From assembly GCA_003233075.1 (NCBI GenBank), contig QIKQ01000377.1:1-8063 (forward strand): a stretch of DNA of 8,063 bases, written 5' to 3'. Source of the stretch: Gammaproteobacteria bacterium (lineage in GTDB: Bacteria > Pseudomonadota > Gammaproteobacteria > SZUA-21). The translations under genes were made by a program, and so were the position numbers. This document shows, piece after piece, positions 5,462-8,063 of the stretch (position 1 is the stretch's first letter; every line of letters begins with the position of its first letter). Under the pieces are notes generated by a model. It made no database searches and was not told where the DNA came from. It saw only the letters and a list, made by a program, of their open reading frames with translations.

Positions 5462-6385
5462 ATGCAACTTTTTGGTAAACAAAAACCAAACAGTGACGAA
5501 CACTTAGGCCTAGATGCGAAAAAAATCGCAGCCTGCTTGCCTTACTATAAAATCGGTGAAAAAGTACGATATAACCCAGAATTTAAACGGGATATTGTCC
5601 TAAATTCGATTATTATGGCCTATGCTATCAATGGCCATATGCTTTATTCAAAAAACGACTTTCGAATTGAAGAGACTAACGAAAACACTTTTTTTTACAT
5701 TCAAATCGACGGCAAAGAAGAACGAATTAATAAAATCACTAGCTTCTATTTTGTCATTCCAGAACAGAGTGGCGAAGAATCCAAGTTAGATGTTATTCGA
5801 CGATCTGAGTTAGGGCCGGACGGGCCCTTCCGACCTCGAAACAGTATTACCCTAATTGGTAATATGATGGAAAAAGGCGTCCCTCGCATGGATACCTCAG
5901 TCTACAGAGCCATTTTATTAAAAGGCGGTTATTATTCAAATTATCGAGTGGTATTGCTTGATCTCGAAATAAATACATTAGAGTTTCTGGAACGTCGTAC
6001 ACATTACCGTTTACAAATCGATATTCCCGTTACTATCGCTTTCAAAAATAAAACTCACCCAATAGCGTGTCGCTTAGTCGATTTTTCCGAAGAATCTATT
6101 CAAATTAGCTTTCCTAACAGCGATCCAAATTTAGAACACATGGTGCTTAATCGACAATTATATATCGATATCGATTTAGAACAAGATAATCGTCACGCAA
6201 ATATGATTGGCACAATTTACCGCAAAGGCACTGATACTGCTGTCATCATGTTAAATAAAATAGAAAAAAATGACGTATACACAGCTCTAACACTTTTAGA
6301 TGTATTAGATATAAAAACAGCATTACTGCAACAGCTTGGTGCAAAAGCAGACATGTCGGACCTTGAAAAACCAAACAAAGACTGA
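5462..6385 (+). CDS. Divergent PilZ domain protein with altered c-di-GMP motif
   Basis: This 307-aa protein has no signal peptide or membrane segment. Residues ~30-170 form an N-terminal domain I do not recognise, rich in beta-strand-like stretches ('IIMAYAINGHML', 'FFYIQIDG', 'VVLLDLEI'). Residues ~175-290 resemble a PilZ domain. The first ligand motif is present as R179-T-H-Y-R183 (RxxxR). The second, expected as [D/N]xSxxG, reads D207-F-S-E-E-S212, with serine replacing the final glycine. The protein may therefore bind c-di-GMP weakly, or act as a non-binding PilZ adaptor. The C-terminus (~270-307) is helical-looking, then polar. It stands alone between the palindromic element and the sigma operon. 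The PilZ call rests on the RxxxR...DxS layout and the beta pattern, so I am less sure than for the YcgR-like protein. Confidence 0.7.
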   Translation: MQLFGKQKPNSDEHLGLDAKKIAACLPYYKIGEKVRYNPEFKRDIVLNSIIMAYAINGHMLYSKNDFRIEETNENTFFYIQIDGKEERINKITSFYFVIPEQSGEESKLDVIRRSELGPDGPFRPRNSITLIGNMMEKGVPRMDTSVYRAILLKGGYYSNYRVVLLDLEINTLEFLERRTHYRLQIDIPVTIAFKNKTHPIACRLVDFSEESIQISFPNSDPNLEHMVLNRQLYIDIDLEQDNRHANMIGTIYRKGTDTAVIMLNKIEKNDVYTALTLLDVLDIKTALLQQLGAKADMSDLEKPNKD

Positions 6386-6418
6386 ATTTTAAGCGTTAAT
6401 TTCGTATAAACGCAGCAC

Positions 6419-6451
6419 AGATCATTGCCTCAGTAGATGAGGCTCAGATCT
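6419..6451 (+). terminator. Possible terminator-like hairpin after the second PilZ gene
   Basis: AGATC (6419-6423) pairs with GATCT (6447-6451), and GCCTC (6427-6431) with GAGGC (6439-6443). A symmetric 3x3 internal loop separates the two stems, and the loop is 7 nt. It begins 34 bases after the stop codon. No T-run follows, so intrinsic termination is doubtful. Confidence 0.35.
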
Positions 6452-6519
6452 ACTCCACTGCTAATAGTTTGTACATTAAATTGTCAAATTATTTTTCTTT
6501 AGTCATATATACTCAATTC

Positions 6520-6548
6520 GGAACTTTTTTGTTATTATTAACTCTATT
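6520..6548 (+). promoter_or_regulatory. ECF-type (RpoE-like) promoter of the sigma/anti-sigma operon
   Basis: GGAACTT (6520-6526), then 16 nt including a T-rich stretch, then TCTATT (6543-6548). This matches the known RpoE-type layout, GGAACTT about 15-16 nt before a TCTAA-like -10. Transcription would start near 6554-6556, giving a leader of about 32 nt. The placement just ahead of an ECF sigma gene suggests positive autoregulation by its own product. A weak sigma-70 candidate (TTGTCA at 6481-6486 with an AT-rich -10 near 6505-6510) lies just upstream and could give basal expression. Confidence 0.55.
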
Positions 6549-6587
6549 TTGTTAGGATCATAAATATTGTGGTAATACTAAATTAAT

Positions 6588-7172
6588 ATGCCTATACCAA
6601 AAAAAACTAGCAAAGAAAAAACTGATAAAGAAAAATTACTCTTATCATTACTGGCTGAATGTGCATTGAAAAAAGAAACTGCACTCGACCAGCTCTATTC
6701 AACCATGTCTTCGCATCTATTTGCCTTAATTATACGTATAGTCACTAGAAGAGATTGGGCAGAAGAAATATTGCAAGAGACTTTTATTAAAATTTGGACA
6801 AACGCGGATCGATACAATCGCGGCAAAGGTCATCCAGTGACTTGGATGGTGAGTATTGCTCGAAATCGTTCTATCGATTGGTTACGAGCATCAGAACGGC
6901 GCGAGCTGTCTGGCGATGTCCTGGACATTGAAAATACCTTGTCAGATACCGATATCGAAAACGAACTATTGGATCAACAAGTAGCAAACGAAATAATTGC
7001 CTGTTTAGACGAACTCGATAGTAAGCAAAAAGACGCAATCGCCATGGCCTATTACCAAGGGTACACACACAAGGAGCTGGCAATAGTATTGAAAACTCCA
7101 TTGGGGACAGTTAAGAGCTGGATACGAAGAGGATTAGAACAACTCAAGAGGTGTTTGAGTAATGAAACTTGA
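6588..7172 (+). CDS. ECF (group 4) RNA polymerase sigma factor, SigK/RpoE-like
   Basis: This 194-aa sigma factor has only the sigma-2 and sigma-4 domains, as ECF members do. Sigma-2 covers about 33-101. It includes the core-binding 'AEEILQETFIKIW' (58-70) and the -10-reading 'PVTWMVSIARNRSIDWLR' (83-100). A linker rich in acidic residues (~105-130) follows. Sigma-4 (~133-190) has the 'LDELDSKQKDAI' lead and a helix-turn-helix at about 159-180 ('YTHKELAIVLKTPLGTVKSW') that would read the -35. It redirects RNA polymerase to stress or envelope genes when released by its anti-sigma. The start ATG lies downstream of an in-frame TAA (6579-6581), so no longer form exists. The gene overlaps the anti-sigma gene by 11 bp, implying coupled translation in one operon. 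The pairing with an RskA-type protein is typical of SigK-like ECFs. Confidence 0.93.
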   Translation: MPIPKKTSKEKTDKEKLLLSLLAECALKKETALDQLYSTMSSHLFALIIRIVTRRDWAEEILQETFIKIWTNADRYNRGKGHPVTWMVSIARNRSIDWLRASERRELSGDVLDIENTLSDTDIENELLDQQVANEIIACLDELDSKQKDAIAMAYYQGYTHKELAIVLKTPLGTVKSWIRRGLEQLKRCLSNET

Positions 7173-7887
7173 AAATCCTAATATCCGCAACTTAATCGCT
7201 GCCGAATATGTTTTAGGCACTCTCACAGGAGGGGCTCGTCGGCGCTTTGAAACACTAATGCGGGCAGATTTTAGAATTCAGTCTGCTGTTGATAATTGGA
7301 ACGAAAAAATTAATGCACTGGGCGCAGGCCTAGCGCCAGTTCAACCACCCGCGTATATCCATGCGAAAATTAAATCTCGTCTGGGCTTTATTTCAGAAGC
7401 TGAAACTCGACACGCTCAGCCTAAGAGCTGGTACTCTTTTTGGCGCAATTCAGCCCTAGTGACAACGTTTGCGAGTATTTTATTAGCAGCGGTATTAATT
7501 GTGAATCTAGTAGATCCTAAACGAATAGGACCACCGGCTTCTGTCAATGCTTATATTAGTTTAGTTAACAATAAACAAAATCAAACTGCCTGGATTATAC
7601 GTTCAGACCTAGCAAAAGGTTTTATTAATGTTAAAACGATTAAAACGCAATCATTGCCAGCAAACAAAAATTACGAATTATGGCTAATTGCTGCGAGCTC
7701 GAAAAAACCGATTTCACTTGGCCTTATCGCTAAACAGGGAAACACGCAATTCAAGCTAAACCCTAAGCTTCTAGCTCATTTCAAACAAGCTAAGGCACTC
7801 GCGGTTAGTCTTGAGCCGCTCGGTGGCTCGCCCAAAGATGTACCAAGCGGCCCTGTTCTCTTTCAAGGTGTAATGCATCGGCTTTAG
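7162..7887 (+). CDS. RskA-type membrane anti-sigma factor
   Basis: This 241-aa single-pass membrane protein holds the neighbouring ECF sigma factor inactive. The N-terminal cytoplasmic part (~1-75) has the RskA signature 'AAEYVLGTLTGGARRRFE' (13-30) and no Hx3Cx2C zinc motif, so it is not a ZAS/ChrR-type anti-sigma. One transmembrane helix spans about 96-116. The C-terminal domain (~125-241) is the periplasmic RskA domain, with 'YELWLI' (171-176) and the hallmark 'AVSLEPLGGSPKDVPSGP' (214-231) near the end. Family members are released by regulated proteolysis or by loss of interaction; the signal here is unknown. Translation starts inside the last codons of the sigma gene, with AAGAGG (7146-7151) 10 nt upstream of the ATG. 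No further operon member is seen in the remaining 176 bases. Confidence 0.92.
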   Translation: MKLENPNIRNLIAAEYVLGTLTGGARRRFETLMRADFRIQSAVDNWNEKINALGAGLAPVQPPAYIHAKIKSRLGFISEAETRHAQPKSWYSFWRNSALVTTFASILLAAVLIVNLVDPKRIGPPASVNAYISLVNNKQNQTAWIIRSDLAKGFINVKTIKTQSLPANKNYELWLIAASSKKPISLGLIAKQGNTQFKLNPKLLAHFKQAKALAVSLEPLGGSPKDVPSGPVLFQGVMHRL

Positions 7888-7906
7888 ATTTCATAGTACT
7901 TAGTAA

Positions 7907-7948
7907 AGTGCCTGACCTCCTCACCTGGCCTCCCATAAGTCAGGCACT
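7907..7948. repeat. 10-bp perfect inverted repeat after the anti-sigma gene
   Basis: AGTGCCTGAC (7907-7916) and GTCAGGCACT (7939-7948) are exact complements around a 22-nt loop, starting 19 bases after the stop codon. Pairing can extend to 11 of 12. There is no T-run, so it may act as a Rho-aided transcript end or be a REP-like unit; related AAGTGCCTGAC / GTCAGGCACTT palindromes recur in some proteobacterial genomes (general recollection, not checked). Bases 7949-8063 beyond it show no gene. Confidence 0.55.
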
Positions 7949-8063
7949 CTAAATTAATCGCATGAAACTATTAACCTAAATAAATCAGTTGAACTCTACT
8001 GCGGCTGCATAACGCACTAAATCTAAAAGATTTTTCAGGCTATTTCCAACTCACCGTATAGGT

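Noticed and set aside
7970..8063. Possible 3' end of a minus-strand gene at the right edge
   Set aside because: The open run is only about 20 codons before an upstream in-frame TGA on the minus strand, with no recognisable motif.
1..8063. CRISPR array, tRNA, rRNA, tmRNA, prophage or defence genes
   Set aside because: No regularly spaced direct repeats, no tRNA-like cloverleaf and no phage or defence motif were seen on either strand.

Overview
The window looks like ordinary chromosome from an AT-rich Gram-negative bacterium, most likely a gammaproteobacterium. The grounds are a YcgR-like PilZ protein, an SDR enzyme closely resembling E. coli YbbO, an ECF sigma factor paired with an RskA-type anti-sigma, and short GC-rich palindromic repeats scattered between genes. 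The genus cannot be fixed from the sequence; a Legionellales-like or related lineage is only a guess.

Layout. 1-362 carries no convincing gene but holds an imperfect palindrome (90-188) built on the GTCATTGCGAG / GAAGCAATCTCCT motif, then a good sigma-70 promoter almost abutting the next gene. 363-734 (+) is a membrane-anchored or exported glutaredoxin-like protein. 778-1476 (-), convergent with it, is a YcgR-like protein with an intact PilZ c-di-GMP site. 1477-1915 is a long divergent intergenic region with a 69-nt element bounded by perfect 10-bp inverted repeats and a TATAAT box. 1916-2776 (+) is a classical SDR oxidoreductase. 2988-4913 (+) is a 641-aa iron-sulfur flavoprotein: a GltD-like NAD(P)H/FAD core with N-terminal cluster cysteines and a C-terminal ferredoxin domain, similar in architecture to DsrL and KorC-type proteins but without their partners nearby. 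4949-5281 is a 333-bp non-coding palindromic (MITE-like) element. 5462-6385 (+) is a second, divergent PilZ protein whose second ligand motif is altered. 6588-7172 and 7162-7887 (+) are an overlapping ECF sigma / RskA anti-sigma pair behind a GGAACTT-N16-TCTA promoter. The last 176 bases contain a 10-bp inverted repeat and no recognisable gene.

How the genes relate. Apart from the sigma/anti-sigma operon the genes appear to be separate transcription units with their own leaders. Two c-di-GMP receptor-like proteins lie about 4 kb apart, and two or three genes concern redox chemistry (glutaredoxin, SDR, flavoprotein), but nothing in the sequence ties them into one pathway. The sigma/anti-sigma pair probably autoregulates in response to an envelope or redox signal; its wider regulon is not visible. 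I see no phage, CRISPR, defence or secretion system here. The most distinctive material is non-coding: the 333-bp palindromic element, the 69-nt element, and the near-leaderless promoter of the glutaredoxin gene.
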